Positions 32,420 to 40,664 of a stretch of DNA of 64,000 nt are shown here, one piece after another (position 1 is the stretch's first letter; the number at the start of each line of letters is the position of its first letter). The DNA comes from JACOTV01 sp964579395. GTDB taxonomy: Bacteria > Patescibacteriota > Microgenomatia > UBA1406 > GWC2-37-13. Position numbers and translations under genes: made by a program. Location of the stretch: assembly GCA_964579395.1 (NCBI GenBank), contig CAZOFT010000005.1, positions 28,384 through 92,383 on the forward strand, given 5' to 3'. The notes beneath the pieces are model-generated. The model was not told the origin of the DNA, made no database searches, and worked only from the letters and a program-made list of their open reading frames with translations.

Positions 32420-33211
32420 TTAAGCGGAAATAGGGCGTCGCTTCATGAGTACAGTCATCTGATACCACTTGGCGCGAACGAGAAACGAGTGAAAGCTCAT
32501 CATAAATGAATATATAAATCCCGGCATTCCATCAAGAAACCCACCCAATAGTAGGTAGGTATAGATAAACTTCAGCGGGGGGTAGAGAAACAACGGCACA
32601 TAGAGTGAGAGTGGATCAGGATTGGTGTCGCGGGCAAGCTCCTCGGCGCGGATGCTGCTGTAAAAATTGACATGCTGCAGGAAGCTGGCCACGGTGGGGT
32701 GGGGGGTATGAATGATGGCTCCTTCTAGACGGGCGGCGGCGCGGTTGGGGATCGTCGGGCATTCGTGGACGCGCCCGATCCAGTGAGTACCTGAGCTTTT
32801 TTTCACCAATCGACAGATACCGCCGGTTCGGGCTTTCAATGTCTCACCAAAGCGCATCTGATGACCCCAAAACACATCGATACGACGCACATAATAGGCG
32901 TCATACGGATTGTCAGTATAGCCGGTTACGGTTTTGAGGTTTTCGGCAAGCATGTCGCCGATTTGCTCATCGGCGTCGAGAAAAAAGACCCAGTCAGTTT
33001 TTGCATGTTTCAGTGCATTATTGCGAAGGGTGGAAAAATCACGATCCGTATCATCTGATATGACCGTTGCTTTATGTCGTCGGGCGATGGCGGCAGTTTT
33101 GTCGGTGGAGCCATTGTCGACCACCAGGATGTGATTTGCAAACGCTGCCGATTCAATGGCGCGGGCAATCTGCTCTTCTTCATTTTTCGCCAGTATGACG
33201 ACAGTCAGCAT
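32420..33211 (-). CDS. Glycosyltransferase family 2 (WaaE/KdtX-like)
   Basis: A 263-residue GT-A enzyme. The N-terminus LTVVILAKNEEEQIARAIESA and VDNGSTDKT bind the nucleotide sugar, and FFLDADEQI carries the metal-binding DxD. The GTHWIGRVHECP segment followed by a membrane-associated C-terminus (about 205-245) matches the LPS-core glucosyltransferase WaaE group. Likely substrate: a UDP-sugar onto a lipid-linked glycan. A leaderless -10 inside a small palindrome lies upstream. Confidence 0.88.
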   Translation of the reverse strand: MLTVVILAKNEEEQIARAIESAAFANHILVVDNGSTDKTAAIARRHKATVISDDTDRDFSTLRNNALKHAKTDWVFFLDADEQIGDMLAENLKTVTGYTDNPYDAYYVRRIDVFWGHQMRFGETLKARTGGICRLVKKSSGTHWIGRVHECPTIPNRAAARLEGAIIHTPHPTVASFLQHVNFYSSIRAEELARDTNPDPLSLYVPLFLYPPLKFIYTYLLLGGFLDGMPGFIYSFMMSFHSFLVRAKWYQMTVLMKRRPISA

Positions 33212-33215
33212 ATAC

Positions 33216-33228
33216 AGGTATTATACCT
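33216..33228 (-). promoter_or_regulatory. -10 box (TATAAT) within palindrome AGGTAT-T-ATACCT
   Basis: On the minus strand TATAAT (33220-33225) is the centre of a perfect 6-bp inverted repeat. Predicted start 33213, two bases before the ATG at 33211. The symmetry could mark a repressor site. Confidence 0.45.
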
Positions 33229-33263
33229 CTGTCGCGATGACAAGTGGCGAGTGAGAAAGCGGA

Positions 33264-34259
33264 TCAGATATAGCGCTCGATCGCGGCCACCGTTTTTTTC
33301 CAGTCAAACCGCTGTTGCAGTATGGAGTGGGAAATAGGTTTATGTCGCCTCGGGTGGGTGCATAAATCTGCAATGAATTCACCCAGCTGGTTCAATGAAG
33401 ATGCTGTGCGGACAATCTCTTTAAGCTCGGGAATGACGTTTGCAGAAAGTCCCAGATTGATGCACCCGGCTTGTGCTGCTTCAAGGTAGGGAAAGTGGAG
33501 GCTCTCGTATTCACTGGTACACACATACAGCTGCGACTTCTGCAGCCACAGAGCTGCCGCATCGGGGGTCAGAAACCCGGTGGCAATAATACCGTTTCGG
33601 GGGTCATGGTGGCGCTCATGGGGCCCGATTAAAATCAGGCGATAGGTCATTGGGATGGCCTGAGTCTGCCGAAGATGCTGGTATAGCCGCACCAATTCAT
33701 CAATGCGCTTTATCGGGTGATTCATACCGATCGTTGCAATATAGGGTTCTTTTTGCACGTCTGACTGCAGTTTGATTGACGGTAAACCAATCGGAAGGGT
33801 GTGCACCGGAATAGATGCTCCTCGTTTTTGTATCGCCTGAGTGATGCGGCGGCTGGTGGTAAATATGCGCTCTGAACGGGCTATCATCGCATCAATCTGT
33901 TGGGTTTGGCGCCGAACTTCTTGCGGTGAGTATGCATCAGGGTGCTCCAAAGCAGCCAGGCCATGAGAGAATCCGAAAAGACGAGCGCGGGTGCCCGGAA
34001 AGACTTGATTTATCCCTAAAAACACATCAGATGGATGGGTACGCTCGATGGTCTGCATAAAGACCCGAAAAAATCCCCGCCGCGGAAGGCGAATCATGCT
34101 GACATGGCCATAGCCGGTAGCAGGAGAAAAGGTATACGCATGATACTCATGTGTACCGTATCGGGCAAAGGCGCGGATCAGCTCGCGGGTAAAGGTGGCA
34201 GTACCGTATTGGGCAGACGGGTCAGGAGTGAGTGCGCCGGCGTCTATGCCAATCTGCAT
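33264..34259 (-). CDS. Glycosyltransferase family 4 (GT-B)
   Basis: A 331-residue GT-B enzyme. The N-domain starts MQIGIDAGAL, with GTATFTRELIRAFARYG; the C-domain has IATIGMNHPIKRIDEL, LILIGPHE and the donor-binding YVCTSEYESLHFPYLEAAQAGC (the E-x7-E motif of GT4 enzymes, first Glu near residue 258). It probably adds a sugar to the same surface glycan as its neighbours. It overlaps the gene upstream by 16 bases, so they are coupled. Confidence 0.87.
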   Translation of the reverse strand: MQIGIDAGALTPDPSAQYGTATFTRELIRAFARYGTHEYHAYTFSPATGYGHVSMIRLPRRGFFRVFMQTIERTHPSDVFLGINQVFPGTRARLFGFSHGLAALEHPDAYSPQEVRRQTQQIDAMIARSERIFTTSRRITQAIQKRGASIPVHTLPIGLPSIKLQSDVQKEPYIATIGMNHPIKRIDELVRLYQHLRQTQAIPMTYRLILIGPHERHHDPRNGIIATGFLTPDAAALWLQKSQLYVCTSEYESLHFPYLEAAQAGCINLGLSANVIPELKEIVRTASSLNQLGEFIADLCTHPRRHKPISHSILQQRFDWKKTVAAIERYI

Positions 34260-35017
34260 ACGCGTTTAACATAACGAACAATAACCGATTGCAAAATGCG
34301 CGCAAACTCAGGTTCACTCCGACGCGTCAGCGGATACCGCACGAGCTCGTATACGATGTTTTTCGGCGCAGCATATTCCAAAAAGAACCGAACGTGGCTT
34401 GATTGCAGCTGCATATCCTTATCATACCCTGTTTTTTCTTTGGAGAGTTTTTTTGATGTTTCAAAGTGAGTGTAGTGTATATCGCGGTCAATGCCGACCG
34501 TCAGACCGAGCGCAGCCGCGCGCTTGCAGAAATCCACATCTTCATAATACATATAATAGTGCTCATCCCACATACCCACTTTTTTCAGCACCCGCCGACG
34601 AAAGCCGACCAAGGCCCCTGACACAAAGTCACAGGCTGCAAAACGTGTCTCGGGCTTCTCTGTGGTCAGTCCTGCACTCAGTCGGTAGGGGTCGATCGCG
34701 CCGCCGTAGTATGTGGTGTCATCCTGATCCATGGCGTATCCGTAGATATCAAACTGTTTCCCGACCGCCAGAAAACTGCTTTTGAGAAAGTCAGACAGAT
34801 CCACATCGGGGTTCACCACAAACAGGTATTCGGATTTATCAGCGAGTGCAGCCCGCAGTCCGCGATTGACGCCGTAGGCATACCCTTCGGTGCCGATTTT
34901 ATTGCGAACCACATATACACCGGTGTTGGGGATGTTTGCGGCAAGAATTTGTTTGCGCAGCCGTTCGGAGTCTTTTTCGTGCTGACTGGTAGTGACGATG
35001 ATGAATGCAATTCTCAC
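34244..35017 (-). CDS. Glycosyltransferase family 2 (rhamnosyltransferase-like)
   Basis: A 257-residue GT2 enzyme starting at GTG 35017 (VRIAFIIVTTSQHE). GYAYGVNRGL and FVVNPDVDL (the DxD) mark the nucleotide-sugar site, and FVSGALVGFRRRVLKKVGMWDEHYYMYYEDVDFCKR is the acceptor-side signature of rhamnosyl- and related transferases (catalytic ED near residue 182). It is the first gene of the polysaccharide operon 35017-31270. The frame is open upstream, but homology starts at the GTG. Confidence 0.85.
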   Translation of the reverse strand: MRIAFIIVTTSQHEKDSERLRKQILAANIPNTGVYVVRNKIGTEGYAYGVNRGLRAALADKSEYLFVVNPDVDLSDFLKSSFLAVGKQFDIYGYAMDQDDTTYYGGAIDPYRLSAGLTTEKPETRFAACDFVSGALVGFRRRVLKKVGMWDEHYYMYYEDVDFCKRAAALGLTVGIDRDIHYTHFETSKKLSKEKTGYDKDMQLQSSHVRFFLEYAAPKNIVYELVRYPLTRRSEPEFARILQSVIVRYVKRVCRLA

Positions 35018-35066
35018 GAGATGGTTTTCTAGAATGGGCAGGTTTTTTGCAGTAAAGCGTGTTGTT

Positions 35067-35075
35067 ATTATACCA
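35067..35075 (-). promoter_or_regulatory. Extended -10 (TGG-TATAAT) of the polysaccharide operon
   Basis: Predicted start 35060, leader about 43 bases to GTG 35017. Confidence 0.5.
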
Positions 35076-35103
35076 AAGCCCTGTTTTCTTGATTGGCGTA
35101 TAT

Positions 35104-35109
35104 TATACT
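35104..35109 (+). promoter_or_regulatory. -10 box (TATACT) of the DUF1697 gene
   Basis: Predicted start 35116, one base before ATG 35117; two overlapping TATATT/TATTAT registers a few bases upstream are also possible. Confidence 0.45.
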
Positions 35110-35116
35110 CATGGCT

Positions 35117-35668
35117 ATGAATACGTATGTGCTTTTGCTGCGCGGCATCAATGTGGGCGGAAAAAATAGTATGTCGATGGCAAAGCTGAAACACGTTTTG
35201 GAAACTGAAGGGTATGCCGATGTTACCACCTACATCGCAAGCGGGAACATACTGCTTACAACTGATCAGACCGCAACCCATTTGCAGGATCGGGTGGAGA
35301 CGTTGCTTTCGAAACACTTTACCCTGGATAGTTCTCGGATTAAGTGTCTGGCACTTTCAAAAGATACATTTCACCGGGTGATTGCCCACAAACCAAAGGG
35401 CTTCGGCGATCATCCTGAGCAGTATCATTCCGATGCAATATTTCTCATGAATATTGATGAAAAGGAAGCGTTTGCAGTGTTTAGTCCCAGAGATGGTGTG
35501 GACGCGATATGGATGGGTTCTGGTGTCATCTACTCGCAGCGGCTGAGTTCTGCGCGTACCAAAAGCAGACTGAGCAAAATTATGGAATCTCCCCTGTACA
35601 AATCAATGACCATACGTAGCTGGCAAACATGTATGCGATTGGATGAGCTTCTTCGCGAAGCAGAGTAG
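35117..35668 (+). CDS. DUF1697 family protein
   Basis: A 183-residue protein with the DUF1697 hallmarks: MNTYVLLLRGINVGGKN at the N-terminus, ATYIASGNILL-type strand (TTYIASGNILL, about 40-50) and a C-terminal TKSRLSKIMESPLYKSMTIRSWQT. The family is widespread and its function is unknown. I prefer ATG 35117 over 35111 since the family starts there and the promoter fits. The gene ends 3 bases from the tRNA-Val on the other strand. Confidence 0.87.
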   Translation: MNTYVLLLRGINVGGKNSMSMAKLKHVLETEGYADVTTYIASGNILLTTDQTATHLQDRVETLLSKHFTLDSSRIKCLALSKDTFHRVIAHKPKGFGDHPEQYHSDAIFLMNIDEKEAFAVFSPRDGVDAIWMGSGVIYSQRLSSARTKSRLSKIMESPLYKSMTIRSWQTCMRLDELLREAE

Positions 35669-35671
35669 GAG

Positions 35672-35748
35672 TGGTGGCCGTTATAGGACTTGAACCTATG
35701 ACCTCTCGAATGTGAATCGAACGCTCTAGCCAACTGAGCTAAACGGCC
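35672..35748 (-). tRNA. tRNA-Val (anticodon CAC)
   Basis: A 77-base cloverleaf with encoded CCA: acceptor GGCCGTT/AACGGCC, D stem GCTC/GAGC, anticodon loop TTCACAT, T arm ATAGG-TTCAAGT-CCTAT and discriminator A as expected for Val. The 27-43 pair is a U-G wobble. The anticodon CAC reads GTG. Confidence 0.94.
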
Positions 35749-35820
35749 TGTTTCAACTGCATATAAACTATGTCAGTATAGGGAATTATACACCAGATTT
35801 TCCCGTTTGTGAGAGCTGCC

Positions 35821-36528
35821 TCAGGGGGCTTGCGGCTTGGCCGGGATAGTCAGTGTTTCACCTACCGTGACAAAGTCGGGGTAGGGTATCACCTCGCGGT
35901 TTGCCTCATAGATGAGCGGCCACAGCGAATCATCACCGTAGACTGTCTGCGCAATTTGCGCAAGATAATCGCCGTCTTTGGTGGTGTACGTTTTTGGTGT
36001 GGTTGTCATTGTTTCGGGCGCCTTGGTCATGGTGGGCTCAATCTGTACAGGCACATCGCCGACTGTGGGATCCATCGGCTTCACCTTAGGAAGCGTAAGC
36101 TTTTGGCCCGGCTCTATGACATACGGAGCCTGGAGATTATTTGCCTGAGCAATGTCGTAAGCGTTATAGCCTGAGCCATATGCTTCTTCTGCGATACTCC
36201 ATAAAAAGTCACCTTCCTGTACGGTATAGCTGCCGCTTGTTGTTTCAGACTCATCTGTTTGTGTCGTGTCTGCTTTTTCTGTGGTTGTTCTAGCGAAAAA
36301 CGAAAACAGTCCTTTTTTTGACACATCAGCAGCCGGTGTTTTTTGCATCGCCAGCATAATAAGTGATACAAGAGCAAATACTGCTATAACGCCGATGATG
36401 AAGTTGGGGAGGCGGCTTTGCCAGTTTTGGATGCCATTTGACGGTGCGCGCAGTGCTGCCGGTGCAGGCGCCGCTTTTTGAGCAACGACCGGGCGTTTGG
36501 CGTATGTTTTTTTTCGTTTGGGTGCCAT
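35821..36528 (-). CDS. Membrane-anchored protein with two LysM domains
   Basis: A 235-residue protein: basic N-terminus, one membrane helix (about 43-62), a Thr/Glu-rich linker, LysM 1 (about 99-145, YTVQEGDFLWSIAEEAYGSG... to GQKLTLP) and LysM 2 (about 180-230, YTTKDGDYLAQIAQTVYGDD... to VGETLTIP). LysM domains bind peptidoglycan GlcNAc. The layout suits a wall-binding protein facing outward, perhaps a scaffold. The promoter sits in a 17-bp palindrome just before the start. Confidence 0.85.
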   Translation of the reverse strand: MAPKRKKTYAKRPVVAQKAAPAPAALRAPSNGIQNWQSRLPNFIIGVIAVFALVSLIMLAMQKTPAADVSKKGLFSFFARTTTEKADTTQTDESETTSGSYTVQEGDFLWSIAEEAYGSGYNAYDIAQANNLQAPYVIEPGQKLTLPKVKPMDPTVGDVPVQIEPTMTKAPETMTTTPKTYTTKDGDYLAQIAQTVYGDDSLWPLIYEANREVIPYPDFVTVGETLTIPAKPQAP

Positions 36529-36530
36529 TG

Positions 36531-36547
36531 TGGCATATTATATGCCA
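36531..36547 (-). promoter_or_regulatory. Palindromic promoter of the LysM gene
   Basis: TGGCATATTATATGCCA is a perfect inverted repeat (7-bp arms, 3-base centre). On the minus strand it contains TATAAT (36537-36542), predicting a start at 36530, two bases before the ATG. It may be a repressor operator over the -10. Confidence 0.5.
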
Positions 36548-36624
36548 TGCGAAATGTTTGTCAACACATGTTTAGGCCCCAATCTTTTGTGGATTGTTGT
36601 GGAGGTCTGTAGCTGTGCTGGCTT

Positions 36625-36652
36625 TTGCAAAGTCAGGCAAAAGGTGTATACT
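36625..36652 (+). promoter_or_regulatory. Promoter of lemA
   Basis: TTGCAA (36625-36630), a 16-bp spacer and TATACT (36647-36652); predicted start 36659, leader about 25 bases. Confidence 0.5.
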
Positions 36653-36683
36653 GGAGGTATTAGGAAGTTAGCACCTACTATCT

Positions 36684-37235
36684 ATGAACACTACCTATCT
36701 CGCGATCGGACTCCTGGCTCTTGCAGTCGTGTACGCAGTCGCAGAATACAATGCATTAGTTACCCTCAAAGCCCAGATCAAGGAAGCATTTTCCGGCATC
36801 GATGTCCAGTTGAAGCGCCGCACTGATCTCATCCCAAACTTGGTTGAGGCGGTAAAAGGGTACGCAAAGCATGAAAAAGGGATTTTTGAAGAAGTCACCA
36901 AAGCGCGAAGTGCCATGATGGGTGCTTCATCAGTCAAGGAAAAAGCTGAGGCAAACAACATGATGACCGATGCATTGAAGTCGCTGTTTGCGGTGGCAGA
37001 AAATTATCCGAACCTCAAGGCCAGTGAAAACTTCAAAGACCTCCAGCGTCAGCTTGAAGACACAGAAGACAAAGTGGCGTATTCACGCCAGTTTTATAAC
37101 TCAAATGTGCTGTCATACAATAAAAAAGTACAGATGTTTCCCTCAAACATCATCGCATCAATCTTCCACTTTAGCGCGGAAGAGTATTTTGAGGCAAGTC
37201 CTGCTGATCGTGAAGCAGTGAAAGTATCGTTCTGA
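36684..37235 (+). CDS. lemA: LemA family protein
   Basis: A 183-residue protein with an N-terminal membrane helix (about 3-20) followed by the LemA helical bundle: FSGIDVQLKRRTDLIPNLVEAVKGYAKHEK and YSRQFYNSNVLSYNKKVQMFPSNIIA are the family blocks. The function is unclear; LemA is often beside htpX, as here (46 bases downstream), suggesting a link with membrane protein quality control. Confidence 0.93.
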   Translation: MNTTYLAIGLLALAVVYAVAEYNALVTLKAQIKEAFSGIDVQLKRRTDLIPNLVEAVKGYAKHEKGIFEEVTKARSAMMGASSVKEKAEANNMMTDALKSLFAVAENYPNLKASENFKDLQRQLEDTEDKVAYSRQFYNSNVLSYNKKVQMFPSNIIASIFHFSAEEYFEASPADREAVKVSF

Positions 37236-37281
37236 CAACGCACAGCGAAGTGGTTTCAGCAGCCAGTAGAAGGGGATTTTT

Positions 37282-38178
37282 ATGAACATCTATTCACAGA
37301 TTTCTGCAAACAGGTGGAAAAGCATTTTTCTTATGGTTTTTTTTGGCCTGTTTATGACCGGGGTGTTTTATCTTATCGGTCAGGTAAACGGTGATCCGAC
37401 CGGATATGTGGTGATGGGTCTTATCATGTCTGCCGGCTCCAGCGCATTCAGTTACTTTTACTCCGACAAAATGGTGTTATGGTCAACGGGCGCGACCCCG
37501 GCCACGAAGGAAAAATACTTTGATTTTTACACCGTCGCAGAAAATGTGGCAATAGCTGCCGGCCTCCCGATGCCGAAGCTCTATGTGCTTGAGTCACCCG
37601 CATTAAATGCGTTTGCAACAGGCAGAAACCCAAAACATGCGGTAGTGTGCGCGACTACGGGGCTTCTGGCACATATGAGTCGTGCAGAGCTTGAAGGAGT
37701 TATTGCCCATGAGATGAGCCACGTCAAAAATTATGATGTGCTTTTTATGTCGATTGTCTCCGTGCTTGTCGGGACACTTGTGTTGGTAGTTGATTGGGTG
37801 ATGCGCAATATGATGTGGTTCGGAGTCAGTCGTGATAATGACCGGGAAAACTCAAACCCATTTAGTATTATTGCGCTTATTGCCATATTGATCATCACGC
37901 CACTGATCGCGACACTCATTCAATTTGCCGTATCACGAAAACGAGAATATCTGGCCGATAGCTCGGGAGCGCTTTTGACGCGCAATCCCGGCGCGCTTGC
38001 CGACGCTTTGGAAAAACTGGCGATGTCGCATCAGCCGCTTGCCCAAGCCTCAGGTGCAAACGCGCATTTGTTTATCGCCAATCCGTTTGGGAAAGGAACC
38101 CTGTCAAACCGATTGCAGACCATGTTCAGTACTCATCCGCCGATTGAGGATCGTATCCGCATATTGCGGGCTATGTAA
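37282..38178 (+). CDS. htpX: Membrane zinc metalloprotease HtpX
   Basis: HtpX is an M48 protease that degrades damaged membrane proteins. The zinc motif HEMSH is at 143-147 and the third ligand lies in SRKREYLADSSGA (Glu near 222). Two N-terminal helices (about 13-55) and two after the active site fit the family; length 298. A Shine-Dalgarno-like AAGGGGA is 6 bases upstream of the ATG, in keeping with a second gene of a lemA-htpX operon. Confidence 0.94.
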   Translation: MNIYSQISANRWKSIFLMVFFGLFMTGVFYLIGQVNGDPTGYVVMGLIMSAGSSAFSYFYSDKMVLWSTGATPATKEKYFDFYTVAENVAIAAGLPMPKLYVLESPALNAFATGRNPKHAVVCATTGLLAHMSRAELEGVIAHEMSHVKNYDVLFMSIVSVLVGTLVLVVDWVMRNMMWFGVSRDNDRENSNPFSIIALIAILIITPLIATLIQFAVSRKREYLADSSGALLTRNPGALADALEKLAMSHQPLAQASGANAHLFIANPFGKGTLSNRLQTMFSTHPPIEDRIRILRAM

Positions 38179-38206
38179 TTGCCACCATTCACCACTACCC
38201 ATACAC

Positions 38207-39559
38207 ATGATTCGTATGTATTTTGCACTTGCAGTTGCCCGACTTGCTGCATGGGTGATACCGCTTCTACATCTGGGGTCTGGCTCCACCTGGCCGGGAC
38301 AACTGGCCTTAATGATTGACGGTTCAATCGTTCGGAAGTTGGTCCAGGGAGGTAAATTGCAAGTACTTCTGGTGGCCGGGACAAACGGAAAGACAACAAC
38401 GTCCTCCATGATACGCACACTTATCGAGAAAAAAACAGGCGAACGTGTGATTTATAACGCAGAAGGAGCAAACCTGCTCAATGGTATTGCCTCAGTGTTA
38501 GTTGCACGTCCGTTGCAAAAAGGCGCATGGTGCGTGTTTGAATGTGATGAAAATGCACTGGGAGCTATACTGGAACAGACGCGCCCACAGTACGTGGTGA
38601 TATTAAATCTCTTCCGCGATCAGCTGGATCGATACGGTGAAGTAAATACAATCGCAGAAAACTGGCGCCACTGGTTTGTTACGCATGACAAAACAACCTA
38701 TATCCTCAATGCAGATGATCCGCTGGTATGGTCGCTATCAGCTCATACAAATGCAGTGGCGTATGGAGTGGACTCGAAACTGATGAACAAAAAGGCGCTG
38801 GGGCATGATGTTGATTCCATCAATTGCCCGGTTTGCCGAACCCCCCTGCGCTACGATGCCATTTCTTATTCTCATTTGGGTGCCTATACCTGTCCTGAGT
38901 GTGGGTTTACTTCGCCCAAGGATACGAAGCGCTATGGTGATTTTCGCACGCAACCCTATCCGCTCATCGGGCTTTACAACCGCTACAATACTCATGCTGC
39001 GCTGACCGTCGCGGAGCAAGCAGTGGGCGCTGAACCGCAGTGGTCACTGAAATTGCTGACAGATGAGTTTGTGCCGATGTTCGGGCGTCAGGAAGTGGTA
39101 AAACATAACAATCGCGATATAACACTCTTGTTGAGTAAAAATCCTGCCGGTTTCAACCAGTCGCTTGATGCGCTCGGGCACATTGCCCAGGATGCCGGTG
39201 TATCGGTGTTGTTGCTTTTAAACGACCATATCCCAGACGGACGCGATGTGTCGTGGATATGGGATGTTGACATGGAGCCGATTTCTCAAAATAAGCGGGT
39301 ATCGGTGGCGTTTGGTGGTGATCGCGCGTATGACATGGCACTTCGTTTTGCCTATGATCAGTCGACATCTCCAGCGGTGACAAAAGAAAACGAGTTTTTG
39401 CTGGGGGGTGCTGCCGTGATTCAAGACATTCCTGCAGCAATTGATCGCTTTGCAAAGAAAGCACCCGTGCATGACAAACTCTTTATCGTGACAACTTATA
39501 GCGGTATGTTGACCGCACGTCGACATATCGTCGGTGATTCATTTTCCACTCAATCATGA
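38207..39559 (+). CDS. murT: Lipid II isoglutaminyl synthase, Mur-ligase subunit MurT
   Basis: MurT activates the D-Glu alpha-carboxyl of the stem peptide with ATP, and GatD supplies ammonia. The P-loop GTNGKTTT is at residues 58-65; the MurT-specific zinc ribbon is CPVC at 207-210 and CPEC at 229-232; the DUF1727 C-terminal domain follows (KNPAGFNQSLDAL, then LNDHIPDGRDVSWIWDVD). Length 450. The frame is open upstream into htpX, but family starts and the htpX stop place the start at 38207. It overlaps gatD by 4 bases. Confidence 0.93.
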   Translation: MIRMYFALAVARLAAWVIPLLHLGSGSTWPGQLALMIDGSIVRKLVQGGKLQVLLVAGTNGKTTTSSMIRTLIEKKTGERVIYNAEGANLLNGIASVLVARPLQKGAWCVFECDENALGAILEQTRPQYVVILNLFRDQLDRYGEVNTIAENWRHWFVTHDKTTYILNADDPLVWSLSAHTNAVAYGVDSKLMNKKALGHDVDSINCPVCRTPLRYDAISYSHLGAYTCPECGFTSPKDTKRYGDFRTQPYPLIGLYNRYNTHAALTVAEQAVGAEPQWSLKLLTDEFVPMFGRQEVVKHNNRDITLLLSKNPAGFNQSLDALGHIAQDAGVSVLLLLNDHIPDGRDVSWIWDVDMEPISQNKRVSVAFGGDRAYDMALRFAYDQSTSPAVTKENEFLLGGAAVIQDIPAAIDRFAKKAPVHDKLFIVTTYSGMLTARRHIVGDSFSTQS

Positions 39560-40305
39560 AAAAACCCATCACTATCGCCTGGCTGTATCCGTCTCTCATG
39601 AGTACCTATGGAGACCGGGGGAATATCACGGTGCTGCAAAAACGCCTGGAGTGGCGCGGTATCAAATCCACGGTCATACCGATTGATCAGGGAGATTCTT
39701 TAAAAACCCTCAAAGATGCACATTTGATTATGATGGGGGGCGCACAAGACGTGCAGCAGGAGATTGTGATGGAGCAGATGAAGCACGAAAAAACGCTGCT
39801 GGCTGAGGCGATTGAAGCGGGGGTGCCCGGACTGTTTGTGTGCGGTGCCTACCAGTTTTTGGGTGAGTATTATGAGACAGCAGACGGAGTGCGGATTCCC
39901 GGTCTGGGGATATTTCCGCTTTTCACCAAAAGCATCCACGATGCGCCGAGACTGATTGGGAATGTGCTTGCTGAGTGCGCGTTGCCCGGACTGGAAAAAA
40001 CGCCGCTTATCGGATTTGAAAATCACGGCGGTCGCACGCACTTTACACGGAGGGGAGCCGCTGCGTTTGCGCAGGTGACAAAAGGATACGGAAACAACGG
40101 TGAAGATCAGCTTGAGGGAATGGTCTATCAGAATGCAATCGGTACGTACCTGCACGGGCCGCTTTTGCCGAAAAATCCGTTTGTGGCAGACTGGCTGTTG
40201 TCGCGCGCTGTCAGGTATGCAACCGGCACAGATACCGTGCTTGATCCACTCCCCACGCTGTGTGAGGAGCAGGCAAGCGCCTTTGTCGTGAATCACCGAC
40301 TCTGA
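39556..40305 (+). CDS. gatD: Lipid II isoglutaminyl synthase, glutaminase subunit GatD
   Basis: GatD is a CobB/CobQ-type class I glutamine amidotransferase that hydrolyses glutamine for MurT. The N-terminus WLYPSLMSTYGDRGNI is a family mark, the nucleophile is Cys96 in LFVCGAYQFLG, and His200 in GTYLHGPLLPKNP is the second catalytic residue. Length 249. With murT it indicates amidation of D-Glu to D-isoglutamine, so stem peptides are amidated as in many Gram-positive bacteria. Confidence 0.93.
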   Translation: MKKPITIAWLYPSLMSTYGDRGNITVLQKRLEWRGIKSTVIPIDQGDSLKTLKDAHLIMMGGAQDVQQEIVMEQMKHEKTLLAEAIEAGVPGLFVCGAYQFLGEYYETADGVRIPGLGIFPLFTKSIHDAPRLIGNVLAECALPGLEKTPLIGFENHGGRTHFTRRGAAAFAQVTKGYGNNGEDQLEGMVYQNAIGTYLHGPLLPKNPFVADWLLSRAVRYATGTDTVLDPLPTLCEEQASAFVVNHRL

Positions 40306-40344
40306 CGATGGGTCAAATTCGCCCTGCACGCAGGCAGGTGAGTT

Positions 40345-40353
40345 TGCTATAAT
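40345..40353 (+). promoter_or_regulatory. Extended -10 (TGC-TATAAT) of gatCAB
   Basis: Perfect TATAAT with TGn; predicted start 40360, eight bases before the gatC ATG. Confidence 0.6.
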
Positions 40354-40367
40354 CTGCACTATCACGT

Positions 40368-40664
40368 ATGTCTAAAACATTATCTCCGACTCAGATCGCC
40401 CACCTCGCGCGCCTTTCCAATCTGACGCTCTCAGATGATGAAATGAGCAAAGTAGCCGACCAGTTTACCCAGACTTTAGATTATATGAACAACCTGGATG
40501 AGCTGGATCTTGCCGGTGTTGACGCGGCACACCACATGTCCGGCAAGCAGAATATTGCGTTTGAAGACGGCACTGAAAATTCGCGCCACGTAGATGTGGC
40601 AGAGTTTGATCGTGCACAGGAGACGAATGGATCCCGTTACTTTATTGTTAAAAAAATTCTATGA
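40368..40664 (+). CDS. gatC: Asp-tRNA(Asn)/Glu-tRNA(Gln) amidotransferase subunit C
   Basis: GatC is the small belt subunit that wraps GatA and GatB. The 98-residue protein opens with LSPTQIAHLARLSNLTLSDDE, the usual GatC start, and carries the NNLDELDLAGVDAAHH segment. It overlaps gatA by 4 bases. With no glutaminyl- or asparaginyl-tRNA synthetase in the window, which aminoacyl-tRNA is amidated cannot be told. Confidence 0.94.
   Translation: MSKTLSPTQIAHLARLSNLTLSDDEMSKVADQFTQTLDYMNNLDELDLAGVDAAHHMSGKQNIAFEDGTENSRHVDVAEFDRAQETNGSRYFIVKKIL

Noticed and set aside
35530..35733. A minus-strand frame that includes tRNA-Val
   Set aside because: Its N-terminal part is the translated tRNA (DSHSRGHRFKSY), a common artefact, and the rest is antisense to the DUF1697 gene; no leaderless promoter precedes it, unlike the tRNA-Thr case.
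38207..40305. A second murC- or folC-like ligase with a cobyric acid synthase partner
   Set aside because: The CxxC...CxxC zinc ribbon, the DUF1727 end and coupling to a CobB/CobQ-type amidotransferase are diagnostic of MurT-GatD.
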